A stretch of DNA of 64,000 nt from JBFXAF01 sp050184585. Its GTDB lineage: Bacteria; Pseudomonadota; Alphaproteobacteria; Rhizobiales; Rhizobiaceae. Made by a program: the position numbers and the translations under genes. Under the pieces are notes generated by a model. It saw only the letters and a program-made list of their open reading frames with translations, was not told the origin of the DNA and ran no database searches. Shown piece after piece: positions 55,114 to 63,485 of this stretch (its first letter is position 1; each line of letters begins with the position of its first letter). Location of the stretch: contig JBFXAF010000004.1 in the NCBI GenBank assembly GCA_050184585.1, forward strand, positions 1 to 64,000, in the 5' to 3' direction.

Positions 55114-55743
55114 ATGTTCAAAGCCTTGACCCTTTCAACCGCCGCCGTCGTGCTCGCCCTGGGCGCCGCCCATGCGCAGGACACCTCGATGAGCTTCTTC
55201 ATCACCAGTGCGAACCCCGGCAAGGGCGCCGATTTCGGCGGACTGGCCGGCGCCGATGCCCACTGCGCCTCGCTCGCCGAGGCGGCTGGTGCGTCCGGCA
55301 AGACATGGGCGGCCTATCTGTCGACCTCCGATACCGACGCGCGCGACCGAATCGGCTCCGGTCCGTGGCACAACGCCAAGGGCGTGAAGATCGCCGACGA
55401 CGTGGCCTCCCTGCACAGCGACGCCAACGGCATCAACAAGGAGACGGGCCTTACGGAGAAGGGCGAGATTGTGAAGGGTCGCGGCGACCAGCCGAACCAG
55501 CACGACATCCTCACCGGCACCATGGCAGACGGCACCAAAGCCGCCGAACAGACTTGCGGCGACTGGACCATGAGCGGCGCGGAAGGGTCGGCCATGACCG
55601 GGCATCACGACCGCATGGGACCCGACACGCTTCCCACCGCCACCTCCTGGAACGCCGCGCACCCGTCGCGTGGCGGCTGCAGCCTCGACGCTCTGCGCGG
55701 CACAGGCGGCGAGGGCCTGCTCTACTGCTTCGCCACGAATTGA
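55114..55743 (+). CDS. Exported lectin-like protein
   Basis: A 209-residue protein with a strong signal peptide (residues 1-21, ending LGAAHAQ). Four Cys in the mature part (AHCASLAE, EQTCGDW, GGCSLDALRG, YCFATN) and the pattern WAAYLST with GPWHNAKG fit a DUF1554/endostatin-like lectin fold, as annotated for rhizobial exported proteins. Sugar binding is not shown. AGGAGG precedes the ATG at 55114; the longer in-frame upstream reading is not conserved. A GC-rich hairpin follows. Confidence 0.7.
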   Translation: MFKALTLSTAAVVLALGAAHAQDTSMSFFITSANPGKGADFGGLAGADAHCASLAEAAGASGKTWAAYLSTSDTDARDRIGSGPWHNAKGVKIADDVASLHSDANGINKETGLTEKGEIVKGRGDQPNQHDILTGTMADGTKAAEQTCGDWTMSGAEGSAMTGHHDRMGPDTLPTATSWNAAHPSRGGCSLDALRGTGGEGLLYCFATN

Positions 55744-55757
55744 CCCGCTGACCCGCA

Positions 55758-55781
55758 CCGCCGGCGCGTCCGCGCCGGCGG
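55758..55781 (+). terminator. GC-rich hairpin after the lectin-like gene
   Basis: CCGCCGGCGCG and CGCGCCGGCGG pair perfectly over 11 bases with a 2-base centre, 15 bases after the stop. It lacks a T-run but is a plausible factor-dependent terminator or 3' stabiliser. Confidence 0.45.
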
Positions 55782-55900
55782 CCTGACCCAAAGGCCCGAC
55801 CATCCTGGATGTTGCGGTGCGGCATTCAGCGCGCAATAGAAGGCACGCCGTCCGACCCTGGGCCGTCGCCGGTCACCGCCCGCCGCCCGTCGGACCTTTC

Positions 55901-56788
55901 ATGAGCGCGATCGAAGGCGCCGATCAACGCAACCGCATCTATGCGGGCATCGCGCTCACCAGCTTCGCCTACATGCTCTTCACCTTCCAGGATGCTGCGA
56001 TCAAGCTGCTCGTCGAGGGAATCGCGGTCTGGCAGGTGCTGTTCTTCCGGTCGATCACCATCCTCGCCGGCACGATCGTCATCGGCGGACCGGGCATCGT
56101 GCGCGAATCGCTCGCCTCCCCCGTCGTCGGCAAGATGTTCCTCAGGTCGTTCCTCATCCTGATCGCCTGGCTGTGCTACTACACCGCCGCGCGCGACCTT
56201 CAACTCGCCGAACTGACGACCATCTATTTCGCCGCTCCGATGCTCGTGACGGCGCTGTCCGTGTGGCTGCTCGGCGAATACGTGCCGGCCTTTCGCTGGA
56301 TCGCCGTCGTCACCGGCTTCGTCGGCGTGTTCATCGCCTGCGATCCCGCGAATCTCGGCTTCAGCGTTCCGGTCATCCTGGTGCTTGTCGCAGCCGGCTT
56401 CTGGGCATTGTCGATCGTCCTCATTCGCAAGATCGCGCTTTCGGAACGTACGCTGGTCCAGCTCGTGCTCAACAACGGTTTCTTCCTGGTCATCGCCGGC
56501 CTTCCGCTGGTGAAGTACTGGACGACGCCCGATCCGCTGCAACTCGCTCTGCTCATCGGGGTCGGAGGCATTGGCGGACTGGCCCAGTTCGGCCTGTTCG
56601 AGGGCATGAAGCGCGCTCCGGCGTCCGCCGTCGCTTCGTTCGAATACACCTCGCTGGTCTGGTCGTTCCTGATCGGATGGCTGATCTGGAACGATTTTCC
56701 GCGCCCCGAGGTGTTTGTCGGCGCAGCCCTGATCGTGGGGGCCGGCGTCCTGATCATCGCCGGTGAACATTTTTTCCGGCGTCCGTGA
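55901..56788 (+). CDS. DMT/EamA family transporter
   Basis: A 295-residue inner-membrane protein with about ten hydrophobic segments in two EamA repeats (about 15-140 and 150-285). SFAYMLFTFQDAAIKLL and FFRSITILAGT in the first repeat, SAVASFEYTSLVWSFLIGW in the second, are typical of drug/metabolite transporters. Substrate unknown. ATG at 55901 is preferred over an upstream in-frame ATG at 55817 for length and hydrophobicity. Confidence 0.85.
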   Translation: MSAIEGADQRNRIYAGIALTSFAYMLFTFQDAAIKLLVEGIAVWQVLFFRSITILAGTIVIGGPGIVRESLASPVVGKMFLRSFLILIAWLCYYTAARDLQLAELTTIYFAAPMLVTALSVWLLGEYVPAFRWIAVVTGFVGVFIACDPANLGFSVPVILVLVAAGFWALSIVLIRKIALSERTLVQLVLNNGFFLVIAGLPLVKYWTTPDPLQLALLIGVGGIGGLAQFGLFEGMKRAPASAVASFEYTSLVWSFLIGWLIWNDFPRPEVFVGAALIVGAGVLIIAGEHFFRRP

Positions 56789-56887
56789 CTTTTTTCTGAT
56801 TCGGCCGGAACCTATCGCCTCCGTGACGGTTATTTCCGCGGACGGACCGTCCCCTCCCCCACCCCGTGGTCCGTCTGCCCAAAACTG

Positions 56888-56915
56888 CGCCGGCCGAGAG
56901 GCCGGCGTTTTCTTT
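56888..56915 (+). terminator. Intrinsic terminator after DMT transporter
   Basis: CGCCGGCC and GGCCGGCG form a perfect 8-base stem with loop GAGA, then TTTTCTTT. A strong Rho-independent terminator about 100 bases beyond the transporter stop. Confidence 0.85.
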
Positions 56916-57036
56916 GGGTTGCAGCCGACACGGCGCACGCCGGTGCGCGGGTCATTGACCTCGGTTCGCGTTTCGCTACCTTCCCTCACCGAGGACGCCC
57001 AACGACCGGGGACGAGGACAGGTTCGGAGGTGCGGC

Positions 57037-59262
57037 ATGATCCTTCTGGGATCGATACTGCTCTGCGCCCTTGCCCTTTGGCTCGCTACGGCGGCCTGGG
57101 TGGTTTGGCGCGTCGGCACGGGATGGCGGCAGGCGCTGCTCTATGCCCCGCTCAAGCTCTTCTACCGCATCGACGATCGGGGCGCGCGGCATGCCCGCGA
57201 AGCGGCCGGCCCCGTCATTTACGTCGTCGTTCACCAGTCGCGGCTCGACCCGGCGCTGGCGCTGTCGCTGCTGCCGGAGGAAACGCTGCACATACTCGAC
57301 GAGCGGTCCGCGCGCGCCGGCTGGCTCGAGCCCTGGCGCGACCTTGCCCGTACGATTGCCTTCAATGCAAAACATGTGTTCGTCTCGCGTCGCCTGGTGC
57401 GGCGCCTGAAAGGTGGAGGCCGGCTGGCGGTCTACATTCCTGACGGCATCGAGCCCGACGGCAAGGCGTTCAGGCTCTACCGCGCAGTCGCCCGCATCGC
57501 CGCCACCTCGGAAGCGCTTGTCGCGCCGATCTTCATCGCTGGCGGGCGCGACCTGCCGATGGGCATCGCCGAGGCGGGGGATTCGCCCCGGCGATGGTTC
57601 CCGCGGCTCAAGGTGGTCGCGCTGGAACCAATGACCCTGTCGGGCCTCGCCTTGCGTGCGGGTCGTCCGCAGACCGCGGCGAACGGACTTTTCGACCGGA
57701 TCGCCGAGGCAAGGCTCGCCGCGACCATGCCGTCCGGCGGGCTGATGGAGGCTTTTCGCGACTCGGCGGCACGATTCGGGGCTGACAGGGTCGCGGTGGA
57801 GGATTCGCAGGGCCAGGTCCTCACCTGGCGCAAGCTCCTGACCGGCGCGCGCCTGCTCGGCAGCCGCTTCGCCTCCCTCAGCGCGCCGGGAGAGACGGTC
57901 GGCGTGCTGCTGCCGAACTCGGCCCCTCTCGTGGCCACGCTTCTCGGACTGTTTTCCGCAGGCCGTCCCGCGGCCATGCTCAACTTCACCGCCGGCTCGG
58001 CGGCGGTGACGGCCGCCATCCGCTCAGCCGCCATCCGCAGCGTGGTCTCGTCGAGGGCGTTCGTCGCCAGGGCGGATCTCGGCATGGTCGTCGCCGCGGC
58101 CGAAGCGGGTGGAGCGCGGCTCGTCTGGCTGGAGGATGTGCGGCCCGGCGCCACATGGTTCGACAAGGCCGCCGCCGCGCTTCTGTGGCGAACGCCGATC
58201 GCGACGACACGACCAGCCGATCCGGCCATCGTTCTTTTCACCTCAGGCTCCGAAGCCCACCCAAAGGCCGTCGTGCTGTCGCACCGCAACGTCGCCGCCA
58301 ACGCCATGCAGGTGGCGGCCCGCCTTGCCTTCTCGCCGCGCGACGTTCTGCTCAACCCGCTGCCGGCGTTCCACTCCTTCGGCCTGACGGGCGGCATCGT
58401 GCTGCCACTGCTGGCCGGCGTGAAGCTGTTCGCATATCCATCGCCTCTGCACTACCGGCAGATACCGGAGACGGCCGCGCGTGTGCGGCCGACAATCCTG
58501 ATCGGCACCGACACCTTTCTGAACGCATATGCGCGGGCGGCCGACGACGCCGACTTCGCAAGCCTGCGCCTGGTGGTCGCCGGCGCCGAACCAGTGAAGG
58601 CCGAGACGCGGCGGGCCTGGAGCGAGCGGTTCGGGGCATCGATCGTCGAGGGTTTCGGCATGACCGAAGCCTCGCCAGTCGTGGCGGTCAACACGGCGAC
58701 CCACGGGCGCGAGGGCAGCGTCGGCCGCATCCTTCCAGGCATGCGCACGCGCCTTGAGCCGGTCGATGGCATCGCGGAGGGCGGTCGGCTCTGGGTCGCC
58801 GGGCCGAACCTGATGCTCGGCTACTGCGACCCCGAGCGACCGGGACACGTCCAGGCGCCGCCGGACGGCTGGCATGACAGCGGCGACATCGTCTCCTTCG
58901 ACCGCGAAGGCTTCGTGACCATCCGCGACCGCGCCAAGCGTTTCGCCAAGATCGGCGGCGAGATGGTGTCGCTCGGCGCAGTCGAAAGGCTGGCATATGG
59001 TTTGTGGCCCGACGGCCGCCACGCTGCGGCAACGGTGCCCGACCGTCGCAAGGGCGAAAAGATCGTCCTCGTCACCACGGCGGGGGGCGCAGACGTGGCC
59101 TCGCTCAGGCGCGTCGCCAAACAGCAAGGCGTGAGCGTCATTGCCGTGCCGGATCACATCGCGATCGTCGACGATGTGCCGATCCATGCGACCGGCAAGA
59201 CCGACTACCCGTCGGTCCGGCGCGTGGCGCTGCAGTCGCTGGGGCTGGAGGAAGCGGCCTAA
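57037..59262 (+). CDS. aas: Acyl-ACP synthetase/lysophospholipid acyltransferase (Aas-like)
   Basis: 741 residues. An N-terminal hydrophobic segment and acyltransferase domain (about 1-200) with VVVHQSRLDPAL, the H-X4-D motif. The rest is an AMP-binding acyl-ACP synthetase: LFTSGSEAHPKAVVLSHRN (about residues 403-421), IVEGFGMTEASPVV, DSGDIVSFDREG and the catalytic Lys in ATGKTDYPSV. Several stretches match E. coli Aas, which re-acylates lyso-PE. The third acyltransferase motif, usually FPEG, reads YIPDGIEPDGK, so efficiency could differ. It converges with pssA, stops overlapping by 4 bases (TAA and the minus-strand TAG). Confidence 0.85.
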   Translation: MILLGSILLCALALWLATAAWVVWRVGTGWRQALLYAPLKLFYRIDDRGARHAREAAGPVIYVVVHQSRLDPALALSLLPEETLHILDERSARAGWLEPWRDLARTIAFNAKHVFVSRRLVRRLKGGGRLAVYIPDGIEPDGKAFRLYRAVARIAATSEALVAPIFIAGGRDLPMGIAEAGDSPRRWFPRLKVVALEPMTLSGLALRAGRPQTAANGLFDRIAEARLAATMPSGGLMEAFRDSAARFGADRVAVEDSQGQVLTWRKLLTGARLLGSRFASLSAPGETVGVLLPNSAPLVATLLGLFSAGRPAAMLNFTAGSAAVTAAIRSAAIRSVVSSRAFVARADLGMVVAAAEAGGARLVWLEDVRPGATWFDKAAAALLWRTPIATTRPADPAIVLFTSGSEAHPKAVVLSHRNVAANAMQVAARLAFSPRDVLLNPLPAFHSFGLTGGIVLPLLAGVKLFAYPSPLHYRQIPETAARVRPTILIGTDTFLNAYARAADDADFASLRLVVAGAEPVKAETRRAWSERFGASIVEGFGMTEASPVVAVNTATHGREGSVGRILPGMRTRLEPVDGIAEGGRLWVAGPNLMLGYCDPERPGHVQAPPDGWHDSGDIVSFDREGFVTIRDRAKRFAKIGGEMVSLGAVERLAYGLWPDGRHAAATVPDRRKGEKIVLVTTAGGADVASLRRVAKQQGVSVIAVPDHIAIVDDVPIHATGKTDYPSVRRVALQSLGLEEAA

Positions 59263-60071
59263 AGCTCGTTCGGCTCGTCCGGCCGCTCGTTGCCCATCTC
59301 GCGCTTCGCCGTCCGCGCATACATGCGCGCGCTGAACGGCAGGAAGCAAAGGTAGGCGCACGCAGTGACCGAAAGCGTCTGCCACGGATAGGCGAACAGC
59401 ATGGCGACGTAGGCCGCGAAGGCGAGCATCGCCGGCAGCGCCTTGTCCCCGGGGATGCTTCCAAAGGCGTTCTTGCCCGAATGAACCGGGAGCCGCGAGA
59501 CGAGCAGCACCGCAACGAGGATCGTGAAACCACTGGCGACGAAAGCATAGGTCCGATCCGGCTCGACGCCGAGAAAGCCGAGATAGACCGGCAACATCAC
59601 GAGCAGCGCGCCAGCCGGAGCGGGCACGCCGACAAAGTAGGCGCCCTGCCAGGCGGGCCGCCGATCGTCCTCCGTCAGCACGTTGAACCGCGCAAGCCTC
59701 AGCCCGCAGGCTATGGCGAACAGGAGCGCCGCGATCCAGCCCGGCGAGCCGGCCTTGTCGAGCAGGTAGGCGTAGAGCACCAGAGCCGGCGCCGCGCCGA
59801 AATTGACGATGTCGGCCAGCGAATCCATCTGCGCGCCGAACTTCGACGTGGCCTTCAGCATACGCGCCACGCGCCCGTCGATGCCGTCGAGAAACGCCGC
59901 GATCAGCACCATCACGACGGCGATCTCGAAACGATGCTCGAAGGCGAGCCTGATGCCCGAAAGTCCCGCGCAGATCGCCGAGACGGTGATCAGGTTGGGC
60001 AGGAGGAGCCTCAGTGGGATCTCGCGTATGCGTGGCCCGCCAGCTTCGGGAGGGGGCGAGGCGTCCATCAT
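59259..60071 (-). CDS. pssA: CDP-diacylglycerol-serine O-phosphatidyltransferase
   Basis: A 270-residue multi-pass inner-membrane enzyme that makes phosphatidylserine. The CDP-alcohol signature is LDGIDGRVARMLKATSKFGAQMDSLADIVNFGAAPA (about residues 60-95), the PssA type with DSLAD. The start LPNLITVSAICAGLSG is typical. Its start is 1 base after the psd stop, so psd and pssA form one operon for phosphatidylethanolamine. Confidence 0.95.
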   Translation of the reverse strand: MMDASPPPEAGGPRIREIPLRLLLPNLITVSAICAGLSGIRLAFEHRFEIAVVMVLIAAFLDGIDGRVARMLKATSKFGAQMDSLADIVNFGAAPALVLYAYLLDKAGSPGWIAALLFAIACGLRLARFNVLTEDDRRPAWQGAYFVGVPAPAGALLVMLPVYLGFLGVEPDRTYAFVASGFTILVAVLLVSRLPVHSGKNAFGSIPGDKALPAMLAFAAYVAMLFAYPWQTLSVTACAYLCFLPFSARMYARTAKREMGNERPDEPNEL

Positions 60072-60072
60072 C

Positions 60073-60768
60073 CTAGTCCCGGCGGACCAGGGGCGTCTGA
60101 CCGCCGTCGAAGGCGGCGATCACTGTCTCGCCCGCCACCGCGGTTTGGCCGACCGCGACGCGCGGCGCCGCGCCGGCTGGCAGGTAGACGTCGAGCCGCG
60201 AGCCGAACCTGATCAGCCCGAAGCGCTCTCCGACGGCCAGCGCCTCGCCGGCCTCGGTCCAGCAAACGATGCGGCGAGCCACGAGCCCCGCGATCTGGAC
60301 AACGCCGACGGCGCCGTTCGGGCTCTCGATCACCACGCCATTGCGCTCGTTCTCCGCGCTTGCCTTGTCGAGCTCGGCATTGACGAAGCGGCCCGGCCGG
60401 TAGGCGACCAGACTCACCCTGCCGCGCACCGGCGCGCGATTCACATGACAGGAGAAGACGTTCATGAAGACCGAGACGCGGATCATCTCGGCGGAGCCGA
60501 GCTCGAGTTCGCGCGGCGGAACGGCCGGCGCGACGGAGGACACCACCCCGTCGGCCGGGCTCACCACCAGCCGGTCGTCGGTCGGGGTCACCCGCTCTGG
60601 ATCGCGGAAGAAATAGGCGCACCACCCGGTCAGGATCAGCCCGATCCAGAACAGCGAGGTCGAGAAGATGCCGAGCACCAGCGCCACGGCGCCGAAGCCG
60701 GCGACAAACGGCCAGCCCTCGCGGTGAACGGGCACCAAGGCGTTGCGGATCGTGTCGACGAGGCTCAT
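60073..60768 (-). CDS. psd: Phosphatidylserine decarboxylase proenzyme
   Basis: A 231-residue archaeal/rhizobial-type Psd. The autocleavage site that makes the pyruvoyl group is the Gly-Ser in LIRFGSRLDVYLP (about residue 190). VFMNVFSCHVNRAPVRG holds the conserved His, and YFFRDPERVTP the N-terminal motif. Two hydrophobic segments anchor it. GGGAGAG precedes the ATG at 60768; the upstream extension is not conserved. It converts phosphatidylserine from pssA to phosphatidylethanolamine. Confidence 0.95.
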   Translation of the reverse strand: MSLVDTIRNALVPVHREGWPFVAGFGAVALVLGIFSTSLFWIGLILTGWCAYFFRDPERVTPTDDRLVVSPADGVVSSVAPAVPPRELELGSAEMIRVSVFMNVFSCHVNRAPVRGRVSLVAYRPGRFVNAELDKASAENERNGVVIESPNGAVGVVQIAGLVARRIVCWTEAGEALAVGERFGLIRFGSRLDVYLPAGAAPRVAVGQTAVAGETVIAAFDGGQTPLVRRD

Positions 60769-60837
60769 CGGCTCTCCCGGTTGCGGCCTGCTTATCGAAC
60801 TAGGCCGCAGCCCGCAACGCGGCAAGCCGCGCGCCCG

Positions 60838-62727
60838 TCATTCCGCGACTTCCGGCGTCCGCCGCCGGACGACGACGCCGAGCTCGTCGCCTTCGCGGGC
60901 GGCGCGCAATCGTTGCTCCGCCTCCGTGGCCTCGCGCTGGCGACTCCACATCGCGGCGTAAAGCCCACCCGCGTCCAACAGCTTGCCGTGCGTGCCGCGC
61001 TCGGCGATCGTGCCGTCCTTGAGGACGATGATCTCGTCGGCGTTGACCACGGTGGAAAGGCGGTGCGCGATGACGATCGTCGTCCTGCCGCGGCTCACCA
61101 GATCCAGCGCCTTCTGGATGTCCTGTTCGGTCTGCGTGTCCAGCGCCGAGGTCGCCTCGTCGAGGATGAGGACCGGCGGGGCCTTGAGGATGGTGCGGGC
61201 GATCGCGACGCGCTGCTTCTCGCCGCCCGACAGCTTCAGCCCGCGCTCGCCGACCATGGTCTTGTAGCCTTCCGGCAGGCTTTTCACGAAGGTGCCGATG
61301 TGCGCCATATCGGCCGCCTCGGCAACCTCTTCGTCGCTGGCGGCCGTCCTACCGTAACGGATGTTGTAGCGGACCGTGTCGTTGAACAGCACCGTGTCCT
61401 GCGGCACCATGCCGATCGCTGCGCGCAGGCTCTCCTGCTGGACGTCGCGGACGTCCTGGCCGTCGACGAGGATCGCGCCCTTCTGGATGTCGTAGAAGCG
61501 GAACAGCAGCCGCGAGATGGTCGACTTGCCCGCGCCCGACGGACCGACGATCGCCACCGTCTTGCCCGCCGGCACCTCGAAGTCGATGCCTTTCAGGATC
61601 TGCCGGTTCGGATCGTAGGAGAAGTGCACATCACGGAACTCGACGCGGCCCTCCTTGACCTCGAGCGGCCTCGCGTCCGGCCGGTCCACGACTTCCTGCT
61701 CGACGTCGAGCAGATCGAACATCTGCTCGATGTCGGTCAGCGCCTGCCTGATCTCGCGATAGATGAAGCCGATGAAGTTGAGCGGCACGGAAAGCTGCAT
61801 CAGCAGCGCGTTGACGAAGACGAAGTCGCCGATGGTGTGGGTGCCGGCCATCACCTCGCGCGCGGACATGACCATGATGATCGTCATACCGACGCCGAAG
61901 ATGGCGCCCTGGCCGAAGTTGAGCCAGCCGAGCGAGGTCCAGATGCGAGTCGCGGCGATCTCGTATCGCGCCATCGAGCGGTCGAAGCGCTCGGCCTCCA
62001 TCTTCTCGTTGCCGAAATACTTCACCGTCTCGAAATTGAGCAGCGAATCGATCGCCTTGGTGTTCGCCTCGGTGTCACTGTCGTTCATCTCGCGGCGGAT
62101 GCCGATGCGCCAGTCGCTCGCCACCACCGTGAACCAGGTGTAGAGCGCCACCGTCACCGCGACCACGGCGAGGTAGGACCATCCGTAGGCGAAGGCGAAG
62201 ATGCCGGCGGTCAGCGCGAACTCCAGCACGGTCGGAAGCGTGTTGAGGATGGTGAAGCGAACGATCGTCTCGATGCCCTTGGTGCCGCGCTCGATGATGC
62301 GCGACAGGCCGCCAGTGCGGCGCTCCAGATGAAAGCGAAGCGACAGATCGTGCATGTGCACGAAGGTCCTGAAGGCGAGCTGCCTGACCGCGTGCTGGCC
62401 CACGCGGGCGAAAAGCGAGTCGCGGAGCTGGTTCAGGCCCCACTGGACCAGGCGCACCACGTTATACGCGATCACCAGCATGATAGGCGCGAGAAGGAAA
62501 TCCGGCAGGTCGGGCAACGGCGCGCCGTCGACGGCCAGCGCATCGGTCGCCCATTTGAAGAAGTAGGGCACGTAGATCAGGATGACCTTCGCGGCCACGA
62601 GAAAGACGGTCGCCCAGACGACCCGCATCTTGAGGTCAGGTCGCCCGGCGGGCCACATATAGGGCCAGAGATTGGCGAGCGTCCGGAAGGTTGATCCGGA
62701 CTCGGCGGAAACGGTCTTTTGGGCCAC
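60838..62727 (-). CDS. ABC exporter of the Atm1/HMT (ABCB) type
   Basis: About 629 residues in one chain: N-terminal cytoplasmic part, a six-helix membrane domain (about 35-340), and an ATPase domain with Walker A (GPSGAGKST), signature (LSGGEKQRVAIAR) and Walker B (VLILDEATSALD). Stretches such as NFETVKYFGNE and RRTGGLSRIIERGTKGIE match Atm1-type exporters, which move glutathione-linked metal or sulfur species. The GTG at 62727 (start of VAQKTVSAESG) with GGAAGAG upstream is chosen; longer readings overlap arsR. It is 41 bases after arsR, same strand, and probably under its control. Confidence 0.87.
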   Translation of the reverse strand: MAQKTVSAESGSTFRTLANLWPYMWPAGRPDLKMRVVWATVFLVAAKVILIYVPYFFKWATDALAVDGAPLPDLPDFLLAPIMLVIAYNVVRLVQWGLNQLRDSLFARVGQHAVRQLAFRTFVHMHDLSLRFHLERRTGGLSRIIERGTKGIETIVRFTILNTLPTVLEFALTAGIFAFAYGWSYLAVVAVTVALYTWFTVVASDWRIGIRREMNDSDTEANTKAIDSLLNFETVKYFGNEKMEAERFDRSMARYEIAATRIWTSLGWLNFGQGAIFGVGMTIIMVMSAREVMAGTHTIGDFVFVNALLMQLSVPLNFIGFIYREIRQALTDIEQMFDLLDVEQEVVDRPDARPLEVKEGRVEFRDVHFSYDPNRQILKGIDFEVPAGKTVAIVGPSGAGKSTISRLLFRFYDIQKGAILVDGQDVRDVQQESLRAAIGMVPQDTVLFNDTVRYNIRYGRTAASDEEVAEAADMAHIGTFVKSLPEGYKTMVGERGLKLSGGEKQRVAIARTILKAPPVLILDEATSALDTQTEQDIQKALDLVSRGRTTIVIAHRLSTVVNADEIIVLKDGTIAERGTHGKLLDAGGLYAAMWSRQREATEAEQRLRAAREGDELGVVVRRRTPEVAE

Positions 62728-62768
62728 GAGGCGCTCTTCCCTGATCGTGTTCTTCTTGATTTCGCCCG

Positions 62769-63101
62769 TCAGCAATCGGGGCAGCAGTCCACAACCAGCG
62801 CGCCGACCGAGGCCGAAAGGCCCGCAAGCGCCACGCGGTCGATCTCGTAGCGCGAACGCTGCCGGTCCGGCGCGAAGCGCACGAGGCCGGCGTCGACGAG
62901 TATTTTCAGATGCTGGGAGACGGTCGACTGGGCAAGATCGAAGCGTTCGACCACGTCCTTGCAGCAGCATTGGCCGGTGCTGCCGAGATGGCGCAGGATG
63001 CCGAGACGGGTCGGGTGCGCGAGTGCGGCGAGTTTCGCCGCAATCTCGTCGGGGGATGGCCTGGCTCGCGCCCCGATGGCGCTATCGATCGCTTGGTTCA
63101 T
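62769..63101 (-). CDS. ArsR/SmtB-family transcriptional repressor, cysteine-rich
   Basis: A 110-residue winged-helix repressor. AALAHPTRLGILRHLGSTG is the family start, and FDLAQSTVSQHLKILVDAGL the recognition helix region. It has CCC at residues 45-47 and CCPDC at 106-110, likely ligands for a thiophilic metal or for thiol-based sensing. ATG at 63101 is used; no ribosome site is present between it and the operator, so it may be leaderless or translated from weak sites. It precedes the Atm1-type exporter in one operon. Confidence 0.88.
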   Translation of the reverse strand: MNQAIDSAIGARARPSPDEIAAKLAALAHPTRLGILRHLGSTGQCCCKDVVERFDLAQSTVSQHLKILVDAGLVRFAPDRQRSRYEIDRVALAGLSASVGALVVDCCPDC

Positions 63102-63102
63102 C

Positions 63103-63126
63103 GTTCATCGTCGATAGACGATGAAC
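63103..63126. promoter_or_regulatory. Perfect ArsR operator abutting the start codon
   Basis: GTTCATCGTC and GACGATGAAC form a perfect 10-base inverted repeat with a 4-base spacer. It ends one base before the ArsR ATG. Its size and place fit an autorepression site for the ArsR protein. It leaves no room for a normal ribosome site. Confidence 0.7.
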
Positions 63127-63154
63127 TTGCTCCATGCAACAGGAAAGTTCGGCC

Positions 63155-63331
63155 CTAGATTCGCGCGACGCGGAACCAGATGTCCGAGATGCGGGCGATC
63201 AAGGCTCGGAAAGCTCCGGCCAGCGCCAGCCGTCTCGCCGCCTGACGCTCGGCGGCGGCACGGCTTGCATAGTGCCCGATATCGATCGATCCATCGTAAT
63301 GGCGGCGGATTTGCTCGGCTGAGGGCTTCAT
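63155..63331 (-). CDS. Small hypothetical protein
   Basis: A 58-residue basic protein (MKPSAEQIRRHYDGSIDIG..., rich in Arg and Ala). GGAGAT lies 7 bases upstream of the ATG at 63331, which supports translation. It resembles short rhizobial hypothetical proteins, but the identity is uncertain. It lies upstream of arsR on the same strand with 53 bases between. No function proposed. Confidence 0.5.
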   Translation of the reverse strand: MKPSAEQIRRHYDGSIDIGHYASRAAAERQAARRLALAGAFRALIARISDIWFRVARI

Positions 63332-63485
63332 CGGATTGATCTCCATTTGCGATGATGGACCGTATCCGGCGCAGCAGCCTGCCGCTTTGCCTCCGTCTTG
63401 CCCTTTCCTTGTCCTTCGCTTGTATTTGCTCCTCGCCATCCTGCCGGCGTTCCCGGCCACGCCCGGCGCGTGCTAGACGAGGTCC

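Noticed and set aside
59803..62694. 963-codon open frame on the plus strand opposite pssA, psd and the ABC exporter
   Set aside because: It spans several conserved genes in antisense, has no domain, and reflects GC-rich codon bias rather than coding.
63134..63322. 62-codon plus-strand frame opposite the small ORF and arsR operator region
   Set aside because: No clear ribosome site and it overlaps the minus-strand ORF with a better one; treated as shadow.
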